Positions 44,768-57,860 of a DNA stretch of 64,000 bases are shown one piece after another. This DNA is from Tigriopus japonicus (Eukaryota; Arthropoda; Copepoda; Harpacticoida; Harpacticidae): positions 1,932,641-1,996,640 of the forward strand of contig CM021314.1 in assembly GCA_010645155.1 (NCBI GenBank). Reading direction: 5' to 3'. Made by a program: the position numbers and the translations under genes. A model generated the notes under the pieces. It ran no database searches. It was not told the origin of the DNA and was given only the letters and a program-made list of their open reading frames with translations. Numbering within the stretch: position 1 is the stretch's first letter; each line of letters starts with the position of its first letter.

Positions 44768-45189
44768 ATGTTTTCTTGCAATCAACTCGTCATCCTTGGA
44801 GTGTGTTTCATGGCCTTGTCCGTTGAGCAAGGCCAATCCTTTTTCTGGGGAACACGTTGGGAACGGAGCTATTTCGTCCCAAGACTTGACTCCACCAACA
44901 ACGATAATGATTGCCGGGCTGAAGCTAATGGGAACAATGCTCCAGCACTAATCCAAGGAGACTTCAGACATGATCAAGGATTTCTCTCGGTAAAGCAATG
45001 ATTTCTCAAAAATGGCAGTTTTAAGAATTAACTATCCCTCTTTTTCAGAATGTGGGCCTCGACAATAGGTTCCGCGTTTGTGAGGTGGTGGTTCAAAGGA
45101 GATTTGGATTGTTTTTTAGACAAGTGCTTACCAACTACAACTTTGTCAGTGGAACTGTTGGCTCCCTGTTTCGAGTAATTATCAACTAA
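44768..45189 (+). CDS. Small secreted protein family, copy 3 (two exons, 120 aa)
   Basis: Exon 1 is 44768-44989 and exon 2 is 45049-45189, same phase and intron length as copy 2. The protein differs from copy 2 by about one residue (end LFRVIIN instead of LFRAIIN). The donor is GTAAAG here rather than GTAAGG, a small weakening. Signal peptide, two cysteines and mature region are as in copy 2. The ends of the homology suggest duplication of a roughly 0.8-kb block; the intervening 11 kb holds satellite and transposons. Confidence 0.85.
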
Positions 45190-47328
45190 GGGAAACTTTG
45201 CCATGCAGTTTGTATGAAGAAAGATAAAGCCTTGATAATGAATTGGATTACTGTCTACGATTTCAAGCTGAAAATATATCTTCAACATTTCATACCCCTG
45301 ACGAATTGCTTGACACGTTGTTTCTTTGAGCTGGAGAAATCATTTCTGAATTAAAAAAAATTGAGACCAGTTTTAAGGTGTACATGTGGTGCATTTGTAT
45401 TTGAATTCGGTTTATTAGGTCATGGGCTAAAAACGATATAGGGTCACTTTAACCATGCTTAAAGACATTTTTTAAACATTTTCCTCTGTTCAATTTTCAA
45501 GGAGTCTTATGTGTGCGTCTACCAATAATTTTGTCGAAAACCACTCAGCCGTTTGTCAACTTTGATTTAATGAACCTCCAGTCTAGTCCTTCGAGGCTGC
45601 TGAACAAAAAGGCCGTTGAATATAGATCCACGAAACAGATTTCTGAAGTATTTTAGAACCACACTACTCTTAGTACATGTAAGACTTTAGTCAAAATAAG
45701 TTTTCAAATTTTTGTTTTTTAGCAACATTATCGTTTTTGCCCGTGACCTAATGATCGAACTTAAATAAGTGTTTGGCATTGCATGTACATATCAAATCTG
45801 GTCCCACAAGTTTCCGAAATTTAAAAAAGACTTCTCCAACTTCAAAAACATCTTGTTAGTTAAACAGTGCTGCCAAGACAACCTATGCATAGTGACTTGA
45901 AAAGTAGCCAATTATTGGCTATGCAATTGAATAAAAATGGAGAAAACAAGAGGAAAAGCCAAAACAAAAGGAGGAAGAAAAGCGAAATCACTCACTGTTT
46001 AGTTCCTAAAGTTTGCAGAATGGGAACATATTTTTTATCGCAAGCCAGGATTACATTGTAGTTCCAAAAATATCGATAGATACAAAATACTCGTTTTTGT
46101 CCATTCTTTAACAAGCTTCTGAAAGCATAATCTACAGATGCCTAAATTTCTGGAACACTTGACAAAATAAAAGGAAGATGCACAAAATTATGACATTGTT
46201 GACAAAAATCAAACTAATGATTTATTTTTAACATGCAATATAAAACACAAACCCAACATGTACCATAAATAGAAACAACTTGAACAGATGAATTTTAATT
46301 TTCAGATGCAAAAATTCACAAATGACTCAACAAAATGATAAATTTTGAACTTAATTTCTCTTGAGACTTCAAATGTGGTAAGAGAGCAGTCAATTTTTCA
46401 TTTTAACTTTTTGCGTGATCTATAGGTAAAATCTGGACACCTTAGCTCATCTGGAAAAAGAAACAACCATTAAGTGATGTGAGGATGGGAGTCCTAATAA
46501 ATAATCATAATAAACTTCGCGAGTGAATTGGATTTATGAGATGGACCCTTAGAAGGATTGAAATTAAAAAGCATAATCTCACATCAGAACTATTCGTGTA
46601 TCAACAAGACGACTCTAAAAGATCAGTCGACTTGTTTGTATCCATCTTGATTGCACGTATCATCCATTTCCAATCTACGCCAACTTAATAAGTAGGAAAT
46701 TTTCAATTTTTTCAATTGTTTTGAGTTTTAGATATTCTTGAACTAAATATTTACTTTTGATAGAAAGAAGTCTAAGATTTGTTTTAAAAATTAATTATAT
46801 TTCTACCTACATTAATTAAGTTACAGAGGGTTTCGACGTTCAGTACTAACCGGTTCGGGAGTTGAATCGGTTCATTTTTGACCAAAAAAGCTACGGAACA
46901 CTCTGGGCAGATGAGAACTCAAATTTCCAAGCAAATCGTACAAATTTTCGATCTCATACAGTTAATTGCAATTCTTCATTGTTGTGTGTTTTGTCACCAC
47001 TGGTCAAAATACTAAATAATATTATCTAAAGGACATTTTGCGCTTATATGTGCGAGTCTGATGTTTCTCGATGGACCATACTCAAATTGGAACCAAACAC
47101 GATTTATTAAAAATATTACAGAAATTCACAAAGTTCGTATCGTGAACAAACGGCATGCCCTCTTCTAGTCACAAATAACCATAGCATTGATGATTCTTAC
47201 CATTCATTGGTCTTTCTTTTGCTCTCATCCCTTGTAGTGGTCGAAAAGCCCCTAAACAACTTTTATAAAATACCTCTTGACATAGCATATATCAACATCA
47301 AATATATAAAGCATATCTAAGCTTTTAC
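45190..47328. other. Gene-free stretch
   Basis: AT-rich, with only short open frames (for example plus 45867-46061, Lys-rich) and no linked splice sites. I see no repeats I can delimit. Confidence 0.3.
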
Positions 47329-47665
47329 TATCCCATTTGATCCCAAAATCTCGGATTTCTATATGAGGCTCTGGTTTCTCACTAACCTTGACTCGACAAT
47401 GTCCCATGAAATAGTAGCCCCGAAAGAACCAAAGATAGGGTTGCATGTCAACTCTGGCGCAAAAGCAAAGACATCGATCATATCGTCTAGCCCTCGTTTG
47501 TAGCTTGAACACGCCATGGAAAATGAGAACACACGTACCTAGGTCGACCACAGACCAGTTATCAAGATGACGGAGGTATCGGCTGCCTTCCGAGGCCTCT
47601 TTCATTTCGAACCTTTGGGAAGCCTTTTCGAGGATTCTATTGTGCAGATGCAGTAAGGGATCACC
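47329..47665 (-). CDS. Probable internal exon of an unidentified gene
   Basis: Open for 112 codons between an acceptor (GCAGTTTCTTTAG|GGT) and a possible donor (GATA|GTAAAA). The reading GDPLLHLHNRILEKASQRF is a charged helix-like start. The stretch HGVFKLQTRARRYDRCLCF and WFFRGYYFMGHC have the feel of a PH-type domain of a RhoGEF, but that is a weak guess. I could not find its neighbouring exons. Confidence 0.35.
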
Positions 47666-48441
47666 CTAAAGAAACTGCGGGATCAATGCTAGCTAGACTT
47701 CACACAACAATAGCTCTTCTGGAGTAGAAAAACATTGCTAACTTTGAGAACGATTGCCCAAATTGCACGAGGATCTGATAAAAGATCTGGTGGTATGTGA
47801 CTCTTCAATCAATGTTCCAGTCATTGTTTGGCGCATACGAGTAAGTCTAACAAGAACTGGTTCTTTCTTGCACAAGAAAAAAATCGTTTCTTTGCAATAT
47901 TTTGAGTCCAAAGTTGATAACGAAAACTCTATTGGTTGGTTTAAGGCCTCATGGAACATTTGAAGTAAGTTTTCAAATATTAGCATTCACAAAATTTTCT
48001 TAGACTGATCCCATACAAACAAACCAAAAATCTCTATATCCTAGACCATCCTTATTTAACTTGTTTCGCAAAATAGTTTGCAAAACATATCCAAGGTCTC
48101 TCCTCATAGTGCTTTCTAGTTCTGCTATTGCTTTCGGTTCTTAGTTTAAATGAAACCGAAACCAAATCCTACAAAAAAACGATTTATTGTGCATCACAAT
48201 TAGAATTTTCTATGCTAAAAGGAATGATTTGACGGAATTAGTTTTAAATTTCTGATAAACCACGTCATCAGACTTTTGTCATTAAAATAAACAAGTCGAT
48301 CCTTTTTTTCGACTGTCTCGAACTACCAAAACTAGCTTTTCTTGGTGGATCATAACTTCCATAAATTGAATCGTAAAATTGCCGTTAACTTACTTACTTA
48401 GGATTACATTTAAGAGGAACCGTGTGATCTTGCGCTAAACC

Positions 48442-48690
48442 CTAGTGATGGACTGAAACTAAAGTTTCGACCGACAGAGAATTTAACCTAAACCGAAAGT
48501 ATCTGACTACAAAATTATATAGTGCAAAAATAGTTTTGAAAATATGAAAAAATCTCAAGTTTCAGACCTAAAACTCTTCGAATTTGTTGTCAAACTATTC
48601 TTTATAGTGCAAGTCTGCGTTCGGTTTCGTTAAGCATAACCAAAACTGAAACCGAAACTTCGGCCGAAAGCGCTTTCTGACCATCACCAG
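48442..48690. mobile_element. MITE, family D (CTAGTGATGG termini)
   Basis: Ends CTAGTGATGGACTGAAA and (complement) CTGGTGATGGTCAGAAA, with inner CCGAAACTTTCGG-type words. Related copies are at 52946-53268 and, decayed, 31519-31640 and 33560-33665. Confidence 0.6.
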
Positions 48691-49894
48691 GTAAATGCCA
48701 TTTACCAAATGATCATCAGAACAGTTTGGCAGCATCTCTCAAGATCAGCCTTGGGTTTTCTTTCCATTTACTCGGGATGTCTACATGAAGACACCTTCTG
48801 CCAAATATCAACGCTAGAGAATTGTGTTTGACACAGCGATGGTTGGATGATTTGGCCTTGTACCACATCTTCCTGGGAAAAAATGGCTATCATTCTTGGC
48901 ATACAATATTGGAGTGGATATTAAAGCGAGAAAGTGTAGCCTGGTTTCCGGCTCACATCATGGAATAACTCTTATTTTCCTCATGTTGCAAATTTTCTAA
49001 ACCTTGAATGAGGGCTCTAATTGGGGCCCTTTCAGCATGAAATTGTTAAATGAGTACCACACACAAGGAATATCATCAAATTTACGACAGCTTAAACCAA
49101 TTACTGACGCACATGGAATCACCATAACACACGGGTAAAGTGAATGGGAAGAAAATCTTTGTCGCTAAATGTTCTATGAGAAGATGTACTGTCATTAATT
49201 ATCATTAAGTGTTTGTCGTAAATTCGATAGTGGTATTGAAAATTTCAACACGCGTACTTCAAAATGTAAAAGGCTAACTTTTTTTAAGTTTCCTTTGCAT
49301 TTTGAATGAGCAAAAACATGTATTGGAACATTGATAATGGAAAAGGAAGTGGTCCAAATAAGATACATAACATGTCAAAAACGCATTACCTAATCCACGA
49401 CTTCAGTTGACATTCACCACAGTTGTTAGAATACGACTATCCAGCTTTGTTCAGGTCTAGCTCATTGATATGTATGTACGGAAGGCTTTCACATTGGCGA
49501 CTAGAATATTTAAGGAACCTTCCTCTACCATTTGTATGGTACAAGTTCCAAAATACAGTGGCATTAAGGAACAAGTACCTTTGCTTTGTCCTTTTAGTCA
49601 GATTGACCCAGACTCCATTGTGTGCCCTTCAAGGCTTCAGAATAAGCCATGAGGAAGGGAAGCTTGAGGAAGGGATTCGGCCTTAAACGGTGGGAAAAGC
49701 AATAAGCAATAAATATTCGATCGTCGAGCGAGTGAATCCATGAATGATTCACGGTCGCTGGCTCGTAGTATCTTACAAAAAACGTTGTCTTTACGAAACA
49801 CGACGACAATAAATATATATTTAGGGCTTGTAAAATACATGACATTTCATCGCCTCGATTGAGTGAGGAGGCTACATTACTCTTCGTAGAAAAT
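48691..49894. other. Region downstream of the GPCR gene
   Basis: Contains the presumed 3' UTR of the minus-strand receptor just below 49895. The open frame 49423-49686 (plus) has no recognisable motif. Confidence 0.3.
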
Positions 49895-51961
49895 TTATCG
49901 CTTGGGCGAGCAAAAGAGTGCCATCAGTCTCGTTCTGAATTCCTTTCCCACACAACAGTAGATGATGAAATTGGTGGAGGAATTCAAGACCAAAACCAAA
50001 TGATGTATGTGCCCTAAAACGTAGAAGATCATCGGGATGTGATATCGCTGCTGATTCAGACAGGCCGTAAAATGCTCGGCCGTGTTATTGTGCGGATTCA
50101 CAAACTCGTAAACCTTCAAGGCCAAACGATAGCAATGACAAGCGATGAAAATGAGCACAATCAGCACGAGGATCATGGTCGATTTCTCCCTTCGTTTCTG
50201 GAAGTGATGGGCGTTGGTTCGACGGCTCTTCCGGACACTCAAACTCCGAATGTTATTAACGCTATCGAAGGGATCGCCTTGTACCGAGGGTCTTCGTTGA
50301 TCTCGCTCATGGGAGTTGCTCAAACTTTTCCCAAAGAAGCTTCTCCGCATCACAGATCGTCTTTGTTGAGCAAAAAATCGCGGTGAGGGCATGGCATTGG
50401 GATCGCGGATATTCGCCATCTCAGTTCCCGAGGGACCTTCGAAGTACTCCGGACCTCCAATCACGGTCTGAGTATTCTCCAAGGTCGTGTCGATCTGTGG
50501 CGAGTCCCGACGACCCACAAATCGATGACTGAACTTGTTGGAAGCCCGGATTTTGAGGATCATGCAAAGGTTGAAATAGATCAAGGCCGCCAAAGGAACG
50601 GCTCCCGTGGTGATCATTTCGTCCCAATAGCTACTGAATTGGATATAAGTCGGGTCCTCCATGAGTTTAGTGGTCCAAAAATCCGTGTGAGTGCCGTTGT
50701 TGACCAAACGGAATTGGAAGAAACGAGGGAACTCCAAACCGATCGATGTGAAAATCACCATGAGCACGAACTTGAACGGGGCGTGGCGATGACTGAAATG
50801 GGATCAAAAAGGTTGAATGTAAATATCGCGTGCTGAATTCCACTTTTGGCAAACATTGGCAAGCCCAGAGACGGAACTGATTTGCCATTCGCAAGCCAAC
50901 AGTTTTGAAGGGAGTTGGTGCATTCGAAGGTGGATTTGATATAGCATTGCCGAGAGTTGGAGATTGCATGGACGAAAAGTTCCGGAAAACTCACAAACTC
51001 ATTGAAACAATCAAAAAGTTTTGACGTTCTGCTCGGACAAACTTTATGGAATGGGTGTGCCTAACTTTCGAAATCATCCTAATTTTCTAGGGTTTGATGT
51101 GCACCAAATAATAATTCATAGGTTTCACATCGACGACTTTTGGTACTTTTGCCGGAAATGCTTCGATGAGAAGTACAGTACATCTTCCAGTTTCGATTCT
51201 CCAACAAATAGTCTCATTTCCTCCTTCTTCTGACAAGAGCCAAACTAGTTCTCTTGATCAAAACTTTAAAGACACGCACCAACTTCAAAGTGGCTTAGCA
51301 CGCCTTCTCTCCCATATCAAATTTGAAAACCCACTTCAGAGAACTGGCTATCCTTCCACCAAAAAACCCTCTAGAAGCGTTCATTCAGATTAATGATAGA
51401 TTAAGTACAACATGCCCTATTTGCCCATTATTTGTTTGTACTTTGGAACCTTCCTTACCTTAAAGGGTGACAAACTGCCTTATATCGCTCGGCAGACACG
51501 GCCACAATCATAAAGATGGTCGCAGTTTGGACAATTCCCTTCAGGGGATGGACCAAATAAGGGTAGCAGAGCTTGTACCACGTGGGATGAGTGGTCATAA
51601 ATGTGCCCACGATGGCCGTTTCTCCGATGGAAACGAAGATTAATAAGCTGTCGGCGATGGCCAAACACATGAGCAGCCTGTTGAATGGTCGGTTGGTTTC
51701 CGACTTCCTCAGAACGATAATGGTCAAAGCATTGCCACAAAGGCCGAACACGCCCACCACACAAATGCCAACGCCTTCGAGCCAATACTTGGAGGAGTCC
51801 AGGAACGAGTTGTATTCTGCATGGAGTTCGAAGCAAGGCAATCGACCGATCGAACCCGTGACGCTCACATTGGAAAACGAATCCCCGATGGATTCAGGAC
51901 AACGAGACCGAAGCCAATCGTAATCGTTCTCGTCATCCATGCACAACTCTGGAAAGCCAAG
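49895..51961 (-). CDS. Class A GPCR, FMRFamide/myosuppressin-receptor-like (transmembrane exons)
   Basis: Exon A is 51961 (or 51951)-51459 and exon B is 50792-49895, joined in phase 2 (TTAAG|GTAAGG; ATTTCAG|TCA). An N-glycosylated N-terminus (FSNVSVTGS) precedes TM1 (GVFGLCGNALTIIVL), TM2 with LAIAD, TM3 ending in the E/DRY box as ERY followed by KAVCHPL, and TM4 (VLMVIFTSIGLEFPRFFQF, no tryptophan). TM5 is AVPLAALIYFNLCMILK, with a long basic Ser-rich third loop, TM6 IFIACHCYRLAL, and TM7 NSSTNFIIYC in place of NPxxY. PRFF after TM4 and NSSxNFIIY are typical of FMRFamide receptors. It is a plasma-membrane neuropeptide receptor signalling through G proteins; the ligand is not shown by sequence. 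An in-frame ATG at 51940 could be an alternative start. Confidence 0.87.
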
Positions 51962-52945
51962 CTTGGAAACTCGAGTGCAGAATGAGGAAGAGTCCGATCC
52001 AAAATGGACGGTTTTGAAAATCTTGAGCAAGTTCGACGAGCATGAACCCGGTTTGGATCGGTTCGAACACAAACAAACGGATAAATTCTTCTGTGTGACA
52101 GAATCGACAGACATTAGCCACGACATTAGGGTTAGATTTCCGAACGGATCCGATATCCCGACCTGGAACAAGAAGAAATGCATGTTCAATACAAGGCAAA
52201 CACGCACTTTGTTTTGTGTCTGATGCAATTCTATAAATAGGTTTGCGTGCCTGGTGTTCTGTGGACACAAGTGGGAAATTGAATGGCTCGTTGTTCGTTC
52301 ACTTGAGTCAACAGTTCCGCTCATTAGACTAAGGGTAATAAGTTTGGCCTTGTCCTTCAGAGAAAGGCCTCTGTATGGCACAAATCAGAAATCACCCCCA
52401 GGAAATCTGGTCTTGATGGGACCAATGGCCTGTATTGGCATGAACCCATTCTCCATCTTCAAATGGATGCTCGGAACGGAGATGGCTTTGTCAAAACCTA
52501 ATGTTCCGTTGTAATTACAAACTTCCGCCTTGGAAAGCTAACGACCACAAATTTTCGGTAAATTGTTTCTCGTTCACCGAGTGACACGTGGACTACTTCA
52601 AAAGAGAGGGATTGGGTAACTGGTTTGTTGTCATTTTGGGCTATTTTAGCTTCTTTAGAGGACTCCATCCTCTTGCTTTGCTTCTTTTCTATGTTAAAAC
52701 AAACAATCTTACATTGAAAGCAGCAAAACGCACGCTCATGTTCATGCTCTTTAAAAAGGATTTATGGGGTTAGAGCCACAATAAAAACTTTGTCCATGCA
52801 TAAGATTTTTGTTTCAGTGGTCGAAGTCTCTATTTAGCAAAAAGTTCACGAAAACAAGAACTTGGAGGAAAATTTGAAGTAAGGGAAAGATTTTCAGAAA
52901 TAAAAAAAGTAAATGTGCACAAGTGGTCAAACCAATGAAAAAACG

Positions 52946-53268
52946 CTAGTGATGGACCAAAAGCGTTTTTGACAAAAATTACAGCGGAAATTTTGGCCGA
53001 AATTTCGGTCAGCTAAGAAAAGTTCAAAAAGCAGATGTGCAATAAAAAGGATGGAATTTGACAACAAAATTGAAACCAAAAACATCTGAAACGTGAGTTT
53101 CCGACTTTTTAAAATTTGTAATTGCCCAATATCAAACACATGAGCCATTTAATCTTTTAAAGTGAATTTTGCATTTATATGATTTTGCAGTCAGCTAATT
53201 TCGGTTTCCGTTAAGCCCTCTTTCAACTGAAACTTTCGGTTTTTGTTAGCGCCTTTTTGGCGCAACAC
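52946..53268. mobile_element. MITE, family D, in GPCR upstream intron
   Basis: Starts CTAGTGATGGACCAAAAGCG and ends near GGCGCAACACT. AAAAACG flanks both sides (7 bp, 8 with one mismatch). It contains the GGCCGAAATTTCGG and AACTGAAACTTTCGG words of the family. Confidence 0.6.
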
Positions 53269-53394
53269 TAAAAACGTTGTCAGTCTTGTTTTTTTGTTCA
53301 TTTGTTTTTCTTCTCCAACCATATGGATACACTTGATCCCATGATAAATGGAAAAAGTCAATCTGAAGGAAGTAATCTTCTCAAATTCACAAAT

Positions 53395-53560
53395 AATTTT
53401 ATCGCCCTACAAATAATTTTTTTCCTATGAATGAATCATGGGTTTATAAATACATCTCAAACGCACAATTACTTATACGTCTAAGGCCCCCATCTCATTG
53501 ACGATGAATGATCCAGTGAAATTGTTGTGGTAGGTTTTTACTTAGTACAAAACCAGGTCA
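53395..53560 (-). repeat. Dispersed repeat R1, inverted partial copy
   Basis: The complement of CATCTCATTGACGATGAATG and ATTTGTAGGGCGATAAA matches the right half of R1 at 2730-2870. Confidence 0.65.
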
Positions 53561-54150
53561 GAACGCTTTCCATTTTCCTCAAGTCAAGTTTTCTCCTAAG
53601 ACTATTGAAATTTAAACAAACACATGAATAAATTAAAGCGACTCATACAAGTGGCAATGTACGTTATCGTCATCATTTGAATGTAGAACCTATAAATTTC
53701 CAAGCTAAATTGTTCCTTGAGAGCCAAGGGCATCTCTATATTCTGCCACAATCTCTTAATGGCACTGATTCTTCCCTGACATTTCGTCCATTTTCTGACT
53801 TTCTGGTCAACAGGCAAATAAGATAATTGGGAACATATTTAACTGAAAGGTCCCCTTCAACAACCACTTGATGGATGCACTTTCAATCTGAAGCACACTT
53901 TTTTTGAAACCACGACCCGCTCTGCCAACAAAAACAAAGTTTTGTACCCTACAAGATTTCAATTTGAAATCTAATCCAATATGTCGCTTCACAAAACGTA
54001 ATCTTTGAAGGTCCTAGATTTTCCAGTGGTTCACGAACATTGCCAAACGTGCCGTCTGACCTCTTTGAAGAAAGTCTGAGAATGTCCCAAATTCATGAAT
54101 ATCCCATCTTCTGACGTCCCCACCCTCATAAGAAGATCAATGAAGCTCAC

Positions 54151-54405
54151 CTCTGTCATCCAAACTTGGTCGCTATCCGCATCATAGTCCTGGTACTCAT
54201 CTGACGGCACCGAAACTGCATGGGTTGAAAGACTTGAATAGTTGGTGGCGGCATAAACATCCGATGTCATAGAAATCATGTCCACGTCGTTGGATGCCGG
54301 GGGTCCAACACGAAGATGGAGAACAATCGTGACCAAATTACCGGGTAAACACAATAACGACCAGACAACAATGGCCTGGAGCAGGAATAGCCGAGAGCCA
54401 CTCAT
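54151..54405 (-). CDS. Signal-peptide exon, probable first coding exon of the GPCR
   Basis: ATG 54405 opens MSGSRLFLLQAIVVWSLLCL, a clear signal peptide, then an acidic Ser/Thr/Tyr-rich stretch with an N-glycosylation site (NYSS) up to VWMTE and a donor GAG|GTGAGC at 54150. The frame is open further upstream (to 54840), so the start is a choice: the signal peptide decides it. Phase 0 fits an acceptor at 51962 (GTTTCCAAG|CTT) of the receptor exon, giving a receptor of about 551 residues. Splicing across 2.2 kb is inferred; a separate secreted protein is possible. Confidence 0.5.
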
Positions 54406-57400
54406 GTTGTCGAATCGCGATAAGCACGGGGAACACCGTTTGGAACAGCTCGTTGTTTGGCTCAAAAGACGGGGATTGGTCGGGGCTTTATCGTCATTGA
54501 AGCACATCTTTTGGAACTTCAGACATCTTGGGATGCCAATGGAACAGGGTGGTGTCTTTTCTGGACTCGCTTTGGACCTTGGTGAGTGGTGAAGCTTTCC
54601 ATTGGGAACCTCTTTCAAAGAGGTCAGTGGAGACCCTTGAGGCTCGATCAATTGGATTTCGGTCCTGAAACCGCTTCCGAAATGAGTCTGATGGCAATTA
54701 GGATCGTCATACACCACCAACGATTGAAAACGAGCGGGCTCAAGATCCTCTGGATCTGACCTTTGGATCAGGGTCACTTTGGGATCAAGATTCTGAGTGT
54801 CTTCAGAGTGTTTGGCTCGACTGCTCTGACTCTCCATCATCTTATGAAGAGGGTTAAACCAGATCTGATCTTGAGCTTTCTAAACTCATCTTGGAGAGGA
54901 AATCTTCTAGAATGTGTTCCACCAAGAGCAAGGAATGGTCCTTCAAGGCCTTGCCATCTGTATGGAACATGTTGATTGACCGATACCTTGAGTACAAACG
55001 GAGCCTGAAATTGAGAACGAGAAAACATTGGTTTAGCTCAAATGGACTTCATTTCGCTTTTGATGATGGCTTTACAAAAAGGTTCAGAATTGGTTTTTTG
55101 TTTTTGTAATAATGTAAGTTTATCTTAAGTAAGGGATTTTTTAATAAAGAGGAAAAACGTGGATCATGTTTGAACGAAGAGACTTTGAAGGAAATTAATT
55201 GGAAAAATTGAAGCCAACTCGTGGAACCAATTTTGCCAAAAATTACGGCTCTTCAATTACTTTTAGGAACAATATCGTTAAAAATGTTGAGGAAACCTTT
55301 AGTACCAAATATCTAACAATTTTCTTGCTCTCTGGGTCAGTTTACAAAATCTTGGGAGATTGGGAAATTGGAAAATGTTGTTCAAGGAATTTGACTATTT
55401 GTGTCTAAATTCCTTAAGAAAAAAGCAATATCACTCCTTTATTTCCTAGACTATTAGAAACCGTCGAAAGATACGAAGGAAAATGAAGAACCACCCTTGT
55501 TTCTCTAATATCGGATTTTTTCTATTAGGAAAACGATAGAGAAAAGAGAAGAATGTATTTGGTCCAATTGGAGCTTGATGTGTTGAGCCAAAGCCTGCTA
55601 ACAACATGCAAATGATTCCAAATCCTCAGAGATAGAAAAAAGAATCTCAAGGGAAAGTGAGAATGCGCTTCATTGAAAAAAATCCAACACTAAAAATGCA
55701 TGATGGAACACAAAGGTCTCGATTTCCTGAGAAGCAACCACTTTCGTAGTAATAGCTCGTATGCTATGAGGGCAAAGCTTGGTAGTTGACTTGCAAGTTT
55801 ACTTCAGAGTGTGCTTGCATGGTTTTCTCAATCGATTTGGCTTTTCTCGAATGTGGCGGTCCCTTTCGATCTTGAAATTCCCGAACATCTATGATCGTTC
55901 GCTCGCCCGCTTTCAAAGCCGTCACCTCCTGATTTCAGCTACCCCACATTTCTCCTTTTTTCTCTTCATTATACCCTTTTCAATCCCGCGCACAAGAACA
56001 GATCAGGGGGCGTGTAATTTTTGACAACGAATTCGAAGAAACACTTAAAGGAAGTTCTCTTGGAATTGGTTCGATCGGCGTTGAAGTGTTCGAATGGGAA
56101 TGCTTCAACGACGCAGGAGAACTTCCTTCTTCGCATGCTTCCAGTCTTGCTTCTCGTTGATCAAACCTTATGTTAAGATCAAATAGTGAGAAGGTTTACT
56201 TGAAGTTGACTTGAAGTCAATGCTACTAGCACACCTTAGCGCACGCTTAACATACCACTTAATGTCCATGACGTACAATTTACGTAATGTTTTTCATGAA
56301 TTTTCCTCAGCCATTTGTCCAATAGGGAAACTGGGGAATAATCAAATGAATGAATCACCATTTTCAACCTTATATATCGGGACTACCATATGTTCCCTTG
56401 CTTGAATGACCTCACGAGATCTGATATTCAATTGGATTTTGAGCATCGGGAACCCAAATCAAAGCAGTGTGTTTGAAATTGAAAAGAGACGAATTAAGAG
56501 AAACTTGGCTTTAAAGCAAATCAAATACCGGGCATTTAAAAGAAAAAGAAAAGCTTTCTGACTTCTTTCTTGTCATTGTTGTGGACTGCATGAAGCCTTT
56601 AACAAATGCAAGAAGCTTGATTAGCATAAAAAGACATTTTGCTTACTTTGTCTTCCTTTCGAGCCAGAATTAAATAATATTTATTTCTTCCTCAAATGAA
56701 AACTAAGGAATTTCTCTTTTATTTGTATGTTTTTGATCAATGCTGAAATAAAAGGTAATCGAAAGAGGAAGTGGGTCTCATTTTTTTGACAAAATTTCAT
56801 CAACCAGTTCCAAAAGTTTTTTTTTTCTTTTTCTCAAAATAGGGACCGATGTTTGAGTGTTGTGATCAACGATTTGAGCTTTCCTTTGATTCTTTGAAGC
56901 AAGCTAGGACATGATGGCACTTTATCACCGCTTGAGCTCGAAATAAAAGGGTCCAAAAAGTCCACTTCTTTCGTCTAGATCGAATCCAAACGAGGGACAA
57001 TGTATTTCGGAAACGAGCATACAAAACTTTGCAAATTCCTCCCCAACTCGTTCCCATCTTCAAGACTTGTCTGACTTTGTGGTGCACCATTTAAAAGAAT
57101 GGGTCTGAGTTTCAAATGGGCTTGAGAGTAGTTGGCAAAAGGGTTTTGCCAATCATAAAAGATGGTCGTGCCGACCATTCACCATTAGACAAGGACATGC
57201 TGCATTTGAGAACCAAGTGGTGCTTTATTTGAGCGGTGGCTGGCTCTTCTGTGGAACATTGCAATTTATCAAATGGTTTACTTTCTCACAAGAAAAACGT
57301 GACATGCTTTAAATCGTCTGTTCCGAGCATTCAATCGATTACGATCTGTTCTGTATTTTGAGCAAAGGAATTCGGCCATACATCATGTGTTCCAGGGAAT

Positions 57401-57613
57401 GAAACCTTCAATTTCGCGTTCAATGCCAGGCTTTTCGGAGAAAACGATCGGCTGAATTCATTTTTTGGTGAAAGGGTTGGGGTGAATAACAACATTTGGG
57501 GTCTGAAAAATAAACTTAACCCAAATTTCATATTCTTTACTATTTAGCCGTCTTCCGCTCGGTCTTTACTTTGATTATAATTTGAAGAAATCTTCATCTG
57601 CATTACCTCGAAT
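54406..57613. other. No gene supported
   Basis: 54406-54840 is probably 5' UTR of the minus-strand transcript. Beyond that only short frames occur (for example minus 56975-57178), without motif or splice partners. Confidence 0.3.
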
Positions 57614-57860
57614 CGGACCTGTGTCAATTACTTCAAAAATGTAATTTATTACAATTACAATTACATTGATCTCAAAAGTAATCACATAAATTTACTTTAT
57701 TTACAAATGCAATCAATTACAATTACAATTACTTTCATCTCAAATGTAATTAATTACAATTACTTTGATCTCAAATGCAATCAATTACCATTAACATTAC
57801 TTGGAAATGTAATTGAAATTACGTATTTGTAATTGAAATTTCAATTGCATCACAGGTCTG
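57614..57860 (-). mobile_element. hAT-type MITE, short relative of family B, perfect 8-bp TSD
   Basis: 247 bp between identical CCTCGAAT at 57606-57613 and 57861-57868. Ends CGGACCTGTGTCAATTAC and (complement) CAGACCTGTGATGCAATTG. The interior is AATTACAATTACAATTACTT units with TGATCTCAAA spacers. Confidence 0.87.

Larger units (their letters stand above)
44477..45310 (+). repeat. Segmental duplication, right copy
   Basis: Same block as 32549-33420 in the same orientation, about 11.9 kb apart. Confidence 0.85.

Noticed and set aside
47738..47986. Open frames on both strands upstream of the orphan exon, with a strong plus-strand donor-like GAGTAAGT
   Set aside because: Strand cannot be decided, phases do not fit the exon at 47329-47665, and no motif is visible.
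50039..50836. Plus-strand frames of about 100 codons
   Set aside because: Antisense shadows of the GPCR exon.
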